Under the pieces are notes generated by a model, which saw only the letters and a program-made list of their open reading frames with translations, was not told the DNA's origin and searched no databases. Below, in pieces: positions 44,657 through 52,174 of a DNA stretch of 64,000 nucleotides. The stretch covers positions 1-64,000 of the forward strand of contig NZ_FOLH01000002.1 in the NCBI RefSeq assembly GCF_900112235.1. Direction: 5' to 3'. Source of the stretch: Marinospirillum celere. GTDB taxonomy: Bacteria; Pseudomonadota; Gammaproteobacteria; Pseudomonadales; Halomonadaceae. The first letter of the stretch is position 1; each line of letters begins with the position of its first letter. The position numbers and the translations under genes are program-made.

Positions 44657-45931
44657 ATGGTCTTCTTCGAAATGTTTTCGCCCCTGACCCTGTTTTTTAT
44701 GGGCCTAATTGCCGTGATGACGGTCTATTTTCACGGCCCTGTTTATTCACTGCGCACTGTTAATGCGGCGCCTTCCATCCTTACCAGCGTGGGTATCTTT
44801 GGTACCTTTTTTGGTATCGCTCTGGGTTTAATGGAATTTGATGCCGCCGATGTTGAAGCCAGTGTCCCCCAATTGATTGAAGGCCTGAAGACCGCTTTCT
44901 GGTCATCGATTGCCGGTTTGCTGGGCGCAATGACCATTAAGCTGCGCCATGTTCTCAACCATGTGCGTGGCATGGATGGTAGCACCCAGGTTACCGGGGC
45001 AACCATGGATGATCTGGCGACACTACTGGGTGATATTCGCCTACTGCTGAAAAGCTCAGGTTTAACCCGTATTGATGAATACATGAAGAATAACGACCAG
45101 CGTCTTCAAGCAAGTCTGCAAAAACTGGGTGAGGGCATTGGGGATTACCAGCAGAAGATGGCGGATGCCAATTCCAAGGCACTGGTTGCTGCGCTGGAGA
45201 CCCTGCTGGCTGACTTCAATCAGCAGATCGGTGCCCAGTATGGTGAAAACTTTGATCGCCTTAATCAAGCTGTGGGCCAGATGCTGGAGTGGCAGGAGAA
45301 CTACAAGGAAGAACTGGAAGCCCTGCTTAGTGAACAAAGAGCCAATGGTCAGGTATTGGATAAAGCCACTGAAGCCTATAAAACCATGGTGGAGCATACT
45401 CAGTCTTTCAATGTGGTGGCAGAAACCCTGGGTGAGGTCATGGGCGGTTTGCAGCAGCAGTCGGAATCCCTGGGTTCTTATCTGGATTCACTCGCCAATC
45501 TGGTTAATAAAGCCGGTGGTGGCTTGCCCAAATTGGAAGAACGCATCCATACCCTAACCGATGGTCTGGCCGGTCAGTTGGATCGTCAGCATCAGCAGAT
45601 GCAGAAACTACTGGATAGCTCGGGCCGTCGTGTCACTGAAAGTGTCGAAAGTCTCAACGAGATTCTCGGTAAACGCCTGGATGAACAATTATTGCGTCAG
45701 CAGAAGCATACTGATCGAACGCTGGACCGTACCGAGCAACAGCTGGTTCGCCTGGATGCTGCTTTGGAGCATGAACTGACCACCTCCCTGCAAACCTTTG
45801 GTAGTCAATTGGCGGCTCTGTCTGAAAAGTTTGTTAGTGACTACACACCGCTCACTGACAAGCTGCGGGAGTTGGTGCAGGTGGCAGAAAAACTTGAGAA
45901 AACAGCTGAACGGAAAACAGGTGGCGCATGA
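44657..45931 (+). CDS. ZorA-like MotA/TolQ/ExbB proton channel with long tail
   Basis: A 424-aa protein from the ATG at 44657. It has three membrane helices at about residues 8-26, 40-61 and 78-96, with the channel signature PSILTSVGIFGTFFGIALG and GLKTAFWSSIAGLLGAMT. Residues about 125-424 are a hydrophilic, helical, coiled-coil-rich tail with regular spacing (for example LEALLSEQRANGQVLDKA). Flagellar MotA and ExbB lack such a tail, whereas the Zorya anti-phage component ZorA has it and uses it to carry the signal into the cytoplasm. The gene overlaps its ZorB-like partner by ATGA. No ZorC, D, E, F or G follows. It could instead be a Tol/Exb-type envelope motor with an unknown role. Confidence 0.82.
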   Translation: MVFFEMFSPLTLFFMGLIAVMTVYFHGPVYSLRTVNAAPSILTSVGIFGTFFGIALGLMEFDAADVEASVPQLIEGLKTAFWSSIAGLLGAMTIKLRHVLNHVRGMDGSTQVTGATMDDLATLLGDIRLLLKSSGLTRIDEYMKNNDQRLQASLQKLGEGIGDYQQKMADANSKALVAALETLLADFNQQIGAQYGENFDRLNQAVGQMLEWQENYKEELEALLSEQRANGQVLDKATEAYKTMVEHTQSFNVVAETLGEVMGGLQQQSESLGSYLDSLANLVNKAGGGLPKLEERIHTLTDGLAGQLDRQHQQMQKLLDSSGRRVTESVESLNEILGKRLDEQLLRQQKHTDRTLDRTEQQLVRLDAALEHELTTSLQTFGSQLAALSEKFVSDYTPLTDKLRELVQVAEKLEKTAERKTGGA

Positions 45932-46683
45932 GCAGCCTGGACCAGAATCAAGAAGAAGAAACCCTCGCCGGTGAAGAGGGGGCTCATTGGATTTCAGTCA
46001 GTGACTTGATGGCTGGCCTGATGATGGTATTTCTGCTGGTCGCTGTGGTGTTTATGGTCATCGTTCAGAAAGAAAGCGAGCGGATGCGTGAAGTAGCCGA
46101 GATCTACCTGGATTTGCGCGAAGCCCTTTATGAAGACCTGCTCGAAGAATTTGAAGATGACCTGCCGCGCTGGGGTGCTGAACTCAGCCCGGACCTAGTG
46201 ATTACCTTTCAGGATTCAGGTGCCCTTTATGAACTGGGCTCGTCTAATTTAAGGCCACGTTTTGCTGAAATCCTCAGTGAATTCTTCCCCCGTTATGTAC
46301 GTGTTATCACTGCACCTGAATACCGGGATGAAATTGAAGAAGTGAGAATTGAAGGCCACACCTCCAGCGAATGGACGCAAGCGAGGGATGACAATGAGGC
46401 CTACATCAACAATATGCGCTTGTCTCAGGCGCGCACGCGCTCTAGCCTTGAGCATGTGCTTAATCTTTCCGAAGTCAGCCATGAACAGGCTTGGTTGAAG
46501 CGTAACCTGACTGCTAACGGCCTTTCATCTTCCCAGCCGATCCTGAATCCGGATGGCAGTGAAAATGCGGAACTTTCCCGCCGGGTGGAATTTAGGGTGC
46601 GTACTGATGCCGATGCCCGTATCCGGGATATTCTGCAACAGCAGCGTGGCTCTAGGAATTCCGAGGCCCTGGAAGCCTTATGA
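45928..46683 (+). CDS. ZorB-like MotB/OmpA-domain stator protein
   Basis: A 251-aa protein with a short acidic cytoplasmic N-terminus and one membrane helix at residues 24-46. Asp26 lies in the motif WISVSDLMAGLMMVFLLVAV, the position of the proton-carrying Asp of MotB/ZorB. A periplasmic OmpA-like peptidoglycan-binding domain follows, with VRIEGHTSSEW, RLSQART-type spacing (MRLSQARTRSSLEHVL) and SRRVEFRV. These are the hallmarks of ZorB. It overlaps the genes on both sides by about 4 nt. A MotA-MotB-type stoichiometry (five ZorA to two ZorB) would be expected from the family. Confidence 0.85.
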   Translation: MSSLDQNQEEETLAGEEGAHWISVSDLMAGLMMVFLLVAVVFMVIVQKESERMREVAEIYLDLREALYEDLLEEFEDDLPRWGAELSPDLVITFQDSGALYELGSSNLRPRFAEILSEFFPRYVRVITAPEYRDEIEEVRIEGHTSSEWTQARDDNEAYINNMRLSQARTRSSLEHVLNLSEVSHEQAWLKRNLTANGLSSSQPILNPDGSENAELSRRVEFRVRTDADARIRDILQQQRGSRNSEALEAL

Positions 46684-47195
46684 AATTACCGGATTTCACT
46701 GAGTTTGAACCCTTCGTTGAATTGCGTCGTGCTATGGGTGCGCGCAAACGAGGTCACTTTGAACTCTTTGATCCGGAACGCCACCTGACCGGGCGTGAAC
46801 GCTCGGAACTGGACCGGGAAGGCCGTTACCTACCCTGGACTCGCCTGAAACACTTGGCTGATGATACCTGGGGCTATAAAAATACCCGTTTGGCAGTTTA
46901 CCTGTCCGAAGCTGAAGACTACCATCTGGCCCAGTGTGAAGTAACTCAGACCTGGGAAGCGGGTGCCTATGTCTGGATCAGCACTCGGCGTACCGGCCCC
47001 TTGCCCTTGGGGCCTGAACAAGAAACCCGTAAACAAGTGTGTGCTCACTGCTTGCAGCTACTGGGTTATAAAGGCTTTGATCTTCATCGCAACCGCAAAA
47101 TCGCCTACAGCAAGCAGCTGCTGAAAACCTTCTCCCGTGATGAGTTCTTTAAAGTCTACAAGCTCTACCCGGTTCAGGGCGTGGGGGAACGCTAA
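46680..47195 (+). CDS. Unknown 171-aa CxxC protein in ZorAB-like operon
   Basis: I do not recognise this family. The protein is soluble, with a basic N-terminal half, a central strand-rich segment (AQCEVTQTWEAGAYVWISTR) and a C-terminal part with Cys121-x2-Cys124 (KQVCAHCLQLLGYKGFDL). The conserved-looking tail FSRDEFFKVYKLYP follows. The CxxC plus hydrophobic/aromatic tail could bind metal or nucleic acid as one half of a zinc finger, but a second Cys/His pair is not obvious. It is coupled to the ZorB-like gene by TATGA and to the next gene by TAATG, so it is probably made in step with the motor. Confidence 0.7.
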   Translation: MKLPDFTEFEPFVELRRAMGARKRGHFELFDPERHLTGRERSELDREGRYLPWTRLKHLADDTWGYKNTRLAVYLSEAEDYHLAQCEVTQTWEAGAYVWISTRRTGPLPLGPEQETRKQVCAHCLQLLGYKGFDLHRNRKIAYSKQLLKTFSRDEFFKVYKLYPVQGVGER

Positions 47196-47965
47196 TGCTT
47201 TCTCTGCTGGTGGGCCTGGCTGCTTTGGCCGATCTGCTGATCTGGCGGCTGCTGCCCTCAGCTTGGCAGGATTGGCTGTTTTTGCCGTTTCTACTTTTGG
47301 TGACTTGGGTTATCTTCAATTTGCGTCTGGATCTGGCCCGTCAAAAACGCCAGGTATGGCTGAATCAATACCTCGAGGCCGAAAGCAGTCTCCAGCAACC
47401 CCTTCAGGTGGGCTGGCTGGGCCTAGTATCCCATCTTTTAGTGAGCCTTTTGCTGGCGTTACTGCTGCTATTGCAAGTCTTATTAATTTCCTGGGAGCTG
47501 GCCCTGACCTTGGCACTTAGCCTACCTTTACTTCACTTTATAAAAAAAGGGCTGAACCTCTGGCTGTTGCCTCAGGTCCGAACAGAATACAGACGCTTAT
47601 TGGGCTGCTACTGGTTGGTTATTATTCTGACACTGTTGCTGACCGCCTTATTAACACTGGCATTTGTATATCAACCCCAGCCCTGGTTGATTGGCAGCAG
47701 CTTGAGCCAAGTGATCAATGAACACCTGGATGTCAGTCGCAGCTCCAGTCTTCTGGGGGCTCTGGAACGCGGTTTACAGCTGGTGGTCTTGACTCAACAC
47801 TGGGCTTTGCAGAACTTTATTGGCGATTTGGGGCGATCAGGCTGGCTGGGCTTGCTGGCCTGGTTGTTGGTGCTGGGCGTTCAAGCCAGCCTGGCCCTGG
47901 CAGTCAGCTACTGGCTGGTGGCTGCTGACTACTTAATCAGGAAGCTGTATGAACAAGAAAACTGA
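47195..47965 (+). CDS. Unknown polytopic membrane protein in ZorAB-like operon
   Basis: A 256-aa, very Leu-rich integral membrane protein with about six spans (approximately residues 1-20, 26-43, 74-98, 99-117, 137-158 and 215-245). A soluble segment at about residues 159-214 (WLIGSSLSQVINEHLDVSRS) faces one side. No transporter signature or catalytic motif is seen. Its start shares one base with the upstream stop, and it overlaps the next gene by 17 nt. It could form a membrane platform with the motor. Confidence 0.7.
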   Translation: MLSLLVGLAALADLLIWRLLPSAWQDWLFLPFLLLVTWVIFNLRLDLARQKRQVWLNQYLEAESSLQQPLQVGWLGLVSHLLVSLLLALLLLLQVLLISWELALTLALSLPLLHFIKKGLNLWLLPQVRTEYRRLLGCYWLVIILTLLLTALLTLAFVYQPQPWLIGSSLSQVINEHLDVSRSSSLLGALERGLQLVVLTQHWALQNFIGDLGRSGWLGLLAWLLVLGVQASLALAVSYWLVAADYLIRKLYEQEN

Positions 47966-49073
47966 CGCCTTTGAACCAAGCAACACCACCGGCAGAAGCA
48001 AGCAGGCTTTCTTGTTGCTCTTGGCTTTGCTGATGTTGGGGTCTGCTGTTTTCAGCTATACCCAAAACCAGTTGCTCACAGCTTCTGCCCACCAACCCCT
48101 GGTGCGTCTGGTCTTTTTGGGTGAAGCCCTCACCCTGGCTGAAGATGATTTTCAGGACTTCAGCCGCGAGCTGATGGCTTTGACTTCAGATCAGGATGCA
48201 GCCTTGGAAGCTCACCTGGAAGCTTGGTTAAAGAATGAAAGTTTGCAAATTCGTGCTCAGGCAGAAAAGGGCGTTAATGCTTATCTGGATTGGTATTTCT
48301 CCTTGCCCGGCTCTTACACGCGTTTGTTCATCGCACTCACTGGTGATCTGGATGATCTGTTGCACCAGCGCCTGGAAGACTACCTGCTTGATGACCCTGA
48401 ACTTCACGCCCTTTGGCGTGATCGTATGCTGGCCATCCAGCCCCATCTGGTTACTGCCTGGCAATCCTTGGGTGAACAGGAAACTGAAACACAACTCCAG
48501 GCGCTGCAGCAAAAATTTCAACAGCGGCAAAGACCTGGCTATCGAGAACTGGATGATGAAGACCCACGGATCACCCGACAGGAGCTTCACTGGGATTTGC
48601 AAAATGCGATTAGGCCTAGCGATTACGACCTTAGACGCTGGCAAATCAGTGCCGGAAGTGGTGCTCTGGCCGGTGCTGCCATTGCTCTGCCAACCGGACG
48701 ATTATTGGCCAGCCGCTTGGCTGGAACTCCGGCAATGGCCGCTGCCTCGCGAGTGGTTAGGCGCTATCTGGCGCGTCTGCCTGCACGCTTTGCTATTAAA
48801 TCAGCAGCCAGTGGAGCAGCCGCAGCAGCCACCTCACCCAGTGGTCCCGGTGCTTTGGTTACCGGCGCGGGTATTTTTGCAGCCATGACAGCTGCCGACT
48901 GGGCGCTTTTAAAAGCCGAAGAAAGGCGCCATCGTGGTGCCATGCAGGGTGCTCTTCTGGACGAATTCGAAACTCACTTTAGACAAGTTGGACAGCAACG
49001 CATTAACAACCAACTGGCCAGCTATCGACAAGGCCGCAATCAAGAAGCTTTTTATCTGTTAAACCGCAATTGA
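47949..49073 (+). CDS. Unknown membrane protein with Gly/Ala-rich C-terminal region
   Basis: A 374-aa protein with one N-terminal span (about residues 20-40, FLLLLALLMLGSAVFSY). A helical, acidic extracytoplasmic-type domain covers about residues 50-225. Residues about 232-320 are unusually rich in Gly and Ala and hydrophobic (SAGSGALAGAAIALPTGR; SGAAAAATSPSGPGALVTGA), long enough for one or two membrane hairpins. This resembles pore- or insertion-prone segments, though that is speculative. It ends the five-gene coupled unit, 11 nt before an aldo-keto reductase gene. Confidence 0.7.
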   Translation: MNKKTDAFEPSNTTGRSKQAFLLLLALLMLGSAVFSYTQNQLLTASAHQPLVRLVFLGEALTLAEDDFQDFSRELMALTSDQDAALEAHLEAWLKNESLQIRAQAEKGVNAYLDWYFSLPGSYTRLFIALTGDLDDLLHQRLEDYLLDDPELHALWRDRMLAIQPHLVTAWQSLGEQETETQLQALQQKFQQRQRPGYRELDDEDPRITRQELHWDLQNAIRPSDYDLRRWQISAGSGALAGAAIALPTGRLLASRLAGTPAMAAASRVVRRYLARLPARFAIKSAASGAAAAATSPSGPGALVTGAGIFAAMTAADWALLKAEERRHRGAMQGALLDEFETHFRQVGQQRINNQLASYRQGRNQEAFYLLNRN

Positions 49074-49084
49074 CTGGAGGCAGG

Positions 49085-50119
49085 ATGGAATACCGCAAAC
49101 TGGGTAAAACCTCGCTTGAAGTTTCAAAGATCTGTCTGGGCACCATGACCTGGGGTGAGCAAAACACCGAAGAAGAAGCCCACCAACAGTTGGATAGGGC
49201 TCTGGAAGCTGGGGTCAATTTTATCGACACAGCAGAAATGTACCCTGTGCCCCCCAAAGCTGAAACCCAAGGTCTGACCGAAGAATACCTGGGCAGTTGG
49301 TTGAACAAGCGCGGTAAAAGGGATGATTTGGTGCTTGCCAGCAAGGTTGTTGGCCGCTCAGATATGAATTACCTGCGCGGTGGTCCCCGGCTGAATGCCA
49401 GCCAAATCAAAGAAGCCTGCGAAGCCAGCCTTAAACGCCTGCAAACAGATTATATCGATCTCTACCAAGTACATTGGCCAGAGCGTAAAACCAACTTTTT
49501 TGGTCAACTGGGCTACAAGTACCGGGATGATCAGGATGCTATTGCTATAGAAGAAACTCTGACTGCGTTGAATGAGTTGGTTAAAGAAGGCAAGGTACGT
49601 CATCTGGGTATTTCCAATGAAACCCCCTGGGGAATGCATGAATACTTGCGGGTGGCAGCAGAAAAGCAATTGCCCCGCATTCAATCAATTCAAAACCCCT
49701 ACAACCTCTTAAACCGCACCTTTGAAGTGGGACTGGCCGAAATGGCCATTCGTGAAGATGTTGGTCTCTTGGCTTATTCGCCACTCGGCTTTGGGGTTTT
49801 AAGCGGCAAATACCTGAACCAGGCCAAACCTTCGGGTGCCCGCCTGACTCTTTATGAGCGCTTTCAACGTTACACCTCGCCTCTGGCAGAAAAAACCACC
49901 CGCCACTATGTAGAACTGGCGAAAAAACTGGACATGGACCCCGCACAAATGGCCCTGGCCTTCGTCAATGATCGCCCCTTTGTGACCAGCAATATCATCG
50001 GCGCAACCACCCTTGAACAGTTGGAAAGCAACCTGGCCTCAGCAGAAATCACCCTGACTGAAGAACAGCTGGAAGCCATTGAGCGCATTCATCTAGAGCA
50101 ACCTAACCCTTGTCCTTAA
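49085..50119 (+). CDS. tas: Tas-like NADP(H)-dependent aldo-keto reductase
   Basis: A 344-aa protein from the ATG at 49085 (GGAGG 4 nt upstream). The catalytic tetrad is visible: Asp and Tyr in FIDTAEMYPVP, Lys in VLASKVVGR and His in YQVHWPERKTNFFG. These last residues are characteristic of the E. coli Tas group. The substrate is unknown. It follows the ZorAB-like operon by 11 nt and may be read through from it, but it is probably a chromosomal gene rather than part of the system. A terminator follows. Confidence 0.9.
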   Translation: MEYRKLGKTSLEVSKICLGTMTWGEQNTEEEAHQQLDRALEAGVNFIDTAEMYPVPPKAETQGLTEEYLGSWLNKRGKRDDLVLASKVVGRSDMNYLRGGPRLNASQIKEACEASLKRLQTDYIDLYQVHWPERKTNFFGQLGYKYRDDQDAIAIEETLTALNELVKEGKVRHLGISNETPWGMHEYLRVAAEKQLPRIQSIQNPYNLLNRTFEVGLAEMAIREDVGLLAYSPLGFGVLSGKYLNQAKPSGARLTLYERFQRYTSPLAEKTTRHYVELAKKLDMDPAQMALAFVNDRPFVTSNIIGATTLEQLESNLASAEITLTEEQLEAIERIHLEQPNPCP

Positions 50120-50121
50120 AC

Positions 50122-50152
50122 AAAAAGCCCTGGCTGCTAGTCAGGGCTTTTT
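50122..50152 (+). terminator. Terminator after tas
   Basis: AAAAAGCCCTG (50122-50132) pairs with CAGGGCTTTTT (50142-50152). It closes the ZorAB-like/tas transcript. Confidence 0.9.
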
Positions 50153-50272
50153 CGTAATCGATGTCGGGTAGAGGTTGAAAGTGCTTGTGCCGACTCACTG
50201 TTCTAGCCGTTTCTCTACTCTTGGTAGTGGAGACTTCTTGATCAGTGTTGATTCTTGAGTTGTTGACTTGAT

Positions 50273-50349
50273 TGGTGCCCCGATCAGGATTCGAACCTGA
50301 GACCTTCCCCTTAGGAGGGGGACGCTCTATCCAGCTGAGCTATCGGGGC
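50273..50349 (-). tRNA. tRNA-Arg (anticodon CCT)
   Basis: A 77-nt cloverleaf on the minus strand. The acceptor stem is GCCCCGA with TCGGGGC. The anticodon loop CTCCTAA (anticodon CCT, reads AGG) sits on a TCCCC/GGGGA stem. The T-loop is GGTTCGAATCC, and CCA is encoded. There is no sign of an integrated element at either side. Confidence 0.97.
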
Positions 50350-50377
50350 CTTTCTGGAAGGGGCTGAATTATAATGC

Positions 50378-51109
50378 TTATTGGCGGCTTACGTCCATTC
50401 TTAGAGCTTCGCGCTGCAGGAACATAACCAGGCGGTCAATTTCTGCTTGGGTCGAGCCGTCAACATTGATGAAGCGCACACCGCAGGAGGTGATTTCTTT
50501 TTGTTCATCTTCACTGATTCGGCGCATTTCAGCTGCGACTGTAATGCTGCGCTCAAAGTCTTCGATATCCAGGGTGAGTTCTTCAAAGATTTCCAGGTCA
50601 CGCAAGGGTGGATCAACCAACTCATTCAAGATGAAGTTGCAGCCGCCGTTGGAGAGGTCAACCAGGGAACCCTTGAAAGGTTCTCCGCGTTCATAAGAGA
50701 GTAGGGTGATGGGTGCGCTCATGGATCTGAGTACACGTGCCCGGAAGGCTTGGCGCTTTTGGTCGTGTTTGACCAGTTTGGGGAAGGCAACCTTGTAGAT
50801 GGCACCTTTCTCTTCCTTGATAATATCCAGAAGTTGGCAATGGTTAAAGAAAATCGATAGGCCCTGAGTGGAGGCCCGAATGGAAAAGGGCTCGCCCGAG
50901 AGTGCGCGTTTGTGACCACTGGGTGGGTTGAACTCATCCAGGTAAAAAACACCTTCTTCGCGATCCAGATCCAGAATCATGCTGGCATAATGCTGGCTTT
51001 TCCCCCGAAAGTTGACCGTGATGGAGGCGTGTTTGCGATAGAGTGAAGCCAGCAGGCTGGCAATTTCTGCCGGGTTGCTGACTAGATTTTCTGAAGCTCC
51101 CTCAGCCAT
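50378..51109 (-). CDS. PilZ-domain flagellar brake protein (YcgR-like)
   Basis: A 243-aa protein with an N-terminal YcgR-N domain (about residues 10-115) and a C-terminal PilZ domain. The c-di-GMP-binding motifs are QKRQAFRAR (RxxxR) and DLSNGGCNF (DxSxxG). Such proteins slow flagellar rotation when c-di-GMP is high. It starts 18 nt after flgN on the same strand, a flagellar operon. Confidence 0.9.
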   Translation of the reverse strand: MAEGASENLVSNPAEIASLLASLYRKHASITVNFRGKSQHYASMILDLDREEGVFYLDEFNPPSGHKRALSGEPFSIRASTQGLSIFFNHCQLLDIIKEEKGAIYKVAFPKLVKHDQKRQAFRARVLRSMSAPITLLSYERGEPFKGSLVDLSNGGCNFILNELVDPPLRDLEIFEELTLDIEDFERSITVAAEMRRISEDEQKEITSCGVRFINVDGSTQAEIDRLVMFLQREALRMDVSRQ

Positions 51110-51127
51110 GCTGTATCTCCTTGGGTC

Positions 51128-51619
51128 TTAGGCTTTGCCAAGATTACGGGGGATATTCAAATCACCAGCGCCACCGGAGGGATGGTAGACTCTTACCTTG
51201 CCTTGGGTTTCCTGCATGGCATTGAGTAGAACATCGAAATGTTGCAGGGCGCGGTTAATCAGGCGGCCGTTGATATTATTTTGCTGGTGGATTTTTTCTA
51301 GTAGGCTGATTAGCTGGTTCCAGCCTTTGCGCAGGGCTGCTGCATTAGCTTCTGGTAATGAAGCAAAGAAGCTTTCCAGGCCATCCATATCCGGATTGAG
51401 GTCTTGGGTTTTCAGGAATTCTTTGCGTTGGTCAACATCGACTTCAATCTGCTGCAAGAGTTGATTCTTTTTTTCAGTTAGCGCTTCTAGCTCTTCAGCA
51501 TCGGATGCGCCGGTTTGCAGCAGTTGGTACTCCTGCTCAACAACCTGCAAAAGCTTTTTGAGATTGCCTATGGCAACCAGTAGCAAATCTTTAAATGCCT
51601 GGGTTGAATTAGTCGACAC
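51128..51619 (-). CDS. flgN: Flagellar export chaperone FlgN
   Basis: A 163-aa helical protein, best started at GTG 51619 because AGGAAGG lies 6 nt upstream. The longer frame to 51694 would run into the terminator. FlgN guards the hook-filament proteins FlgK and FlgL before export. Typical coiled-coil segments are LLVAIGNLKKLLQVVEQEYQ and LEKIHQQNNINGRLI. It is flanked by flgM and the PilZ gene. Confidence 0.88.
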   Translation of the reverse strand: MSTNSTQAFKDLLLVAIGNLKKLLQVVEQEYQLLQTGASDAEELEALTEKKNQLLQQIEVDVDQRKEFLKTQDLNPDMDGLESFFASLPEANAAALRKGWNQLISLLEKIHQQNNINGRLINRALQHFDVLLNAMQETQGKVRVYHPSGGAGDLNIPRNLGKA

Positions 51620-51676
51620 GCTGAACCTTCCTGATGACTTGATCTTTAAGCAGTGTAGCTGATCAGGGTGTAATAC

Positions 51677-51710
51677 AAAAGAGCCCACTACCAAGGGCAG
51701 CGGGCTCTTA
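51677..51710 (-). terminator. Terminator between flgM and flgN
   Basis: In transcript sense AAGAGCCCGCTGCC pairs imperfectly with GTAGTGGGCTCTT around CTTG, followed by TTTT. It lies 66 nt after flgM and before flgN, so it may reduce flgN and PilZ expression relative to flgM. Confidence 0.7.
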
Positions 51711-51775
51711 AGATCCCCAGAAGGCCTCTGTTAATCAGCATTTGCTGGGTTGATAGGAGGCTTTCCAGAAAATAA

Positions 51776-52072
51776 CTAGAGTTTTGACTCAAGATCCATC
51801 AGTTTTCCAGCCAGTTTTTGGTAATCAATTTTGTAATTACCTTCTTCAATTTGCTGGCGTAAGGCGGCAACCTTGTTGTTATCAATCGACTCATCACTCT
51901 CTGCCTTGTAAAGGTTTTGTGCATGAGTGCTCAGTTGCACACGATCTTCGGCGCTGACTGGTGCTTCGGTCGTTTTGGTTGAAGCAGCAGCGCTATCTTT
52001 TGCCGAACCCTGATCACCCCCTCGAACCCTTGGGTTGAGGTTGTTGTTGATACCATTGAGTTCGATAGCCAT
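51776..52072 (-). CDS. flgM: Anti-sigma-28 factor FlgM
   Basis: A 98-aa protein starting MAIELNGINNNLNP. It has a flexible N-terminus and a C-terminal sigma-binding part (KVAALRQQIEEGNYKIDYQK). It holds FliA inactive until the hook is finished. A sigma-28-type promoter lies 44-70 nt upstream, consistent with feedback control. Confidence 0.94.
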   Translation of the reverse strand: MAIELNGINNNLNPRVRGGDQGSAKDSAAASTKTTEAPVSAEDRVQLSTHAQNLYKAESDESIDNNKVAALRQQIEEGNYKIDYQKLAGKLMDLESKL

Positions 52073-52115
52073 AATTGCTTATCCCGTTAGTTAATCAAGT
52101 AGCTTGTTACCTAGG

Positions 52116-52142
52116 GTTTCGGCGCTACCTAAAAAAACTTTA
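52116..52142 (-). promoter_or_regulatory. Sigma-28 (FliA) promoter of flgM
   Basis: In transcript sense TAAAGTTT (52142-52135), 11 nt, then GCCGAAAC (52123-52116). The consensus is TAAAGTTT-N11-GCCGATAA, so the -35 box and spacing are exact and the -10 box differs at two bases. Confidence 0.8.
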
Positions 52143-52174
52143 GTCTTTATTTACAAAAAAGTCTTAGAAATTCA

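Noticed and set aside
44657-46683. Flagellar stator motAB, since psd lies next to motAB in Pseudomonas
   Set aside because: The first protein has a ~300-residue C-terminal coiled-coil tail and only three spans, and the second carries the ZorB-type SVSDLMAGLMM helix; flagellar MotA has four spans and no such tail.
44657-49073. A canonical Zorya type I, II or III system
   Set aside because: No ZorC, ZorD helicase, ZorE HNH nuclease, or ZorF/ZorG-like protein is recognisable among the downstream genes, and none of them is large enough for ZorD.
50273-50349. tRNA-Arg as an integration site
   Set aside because: I found no repeat of its 3' end and no integrase within the window; the flanking genes are ordinary.
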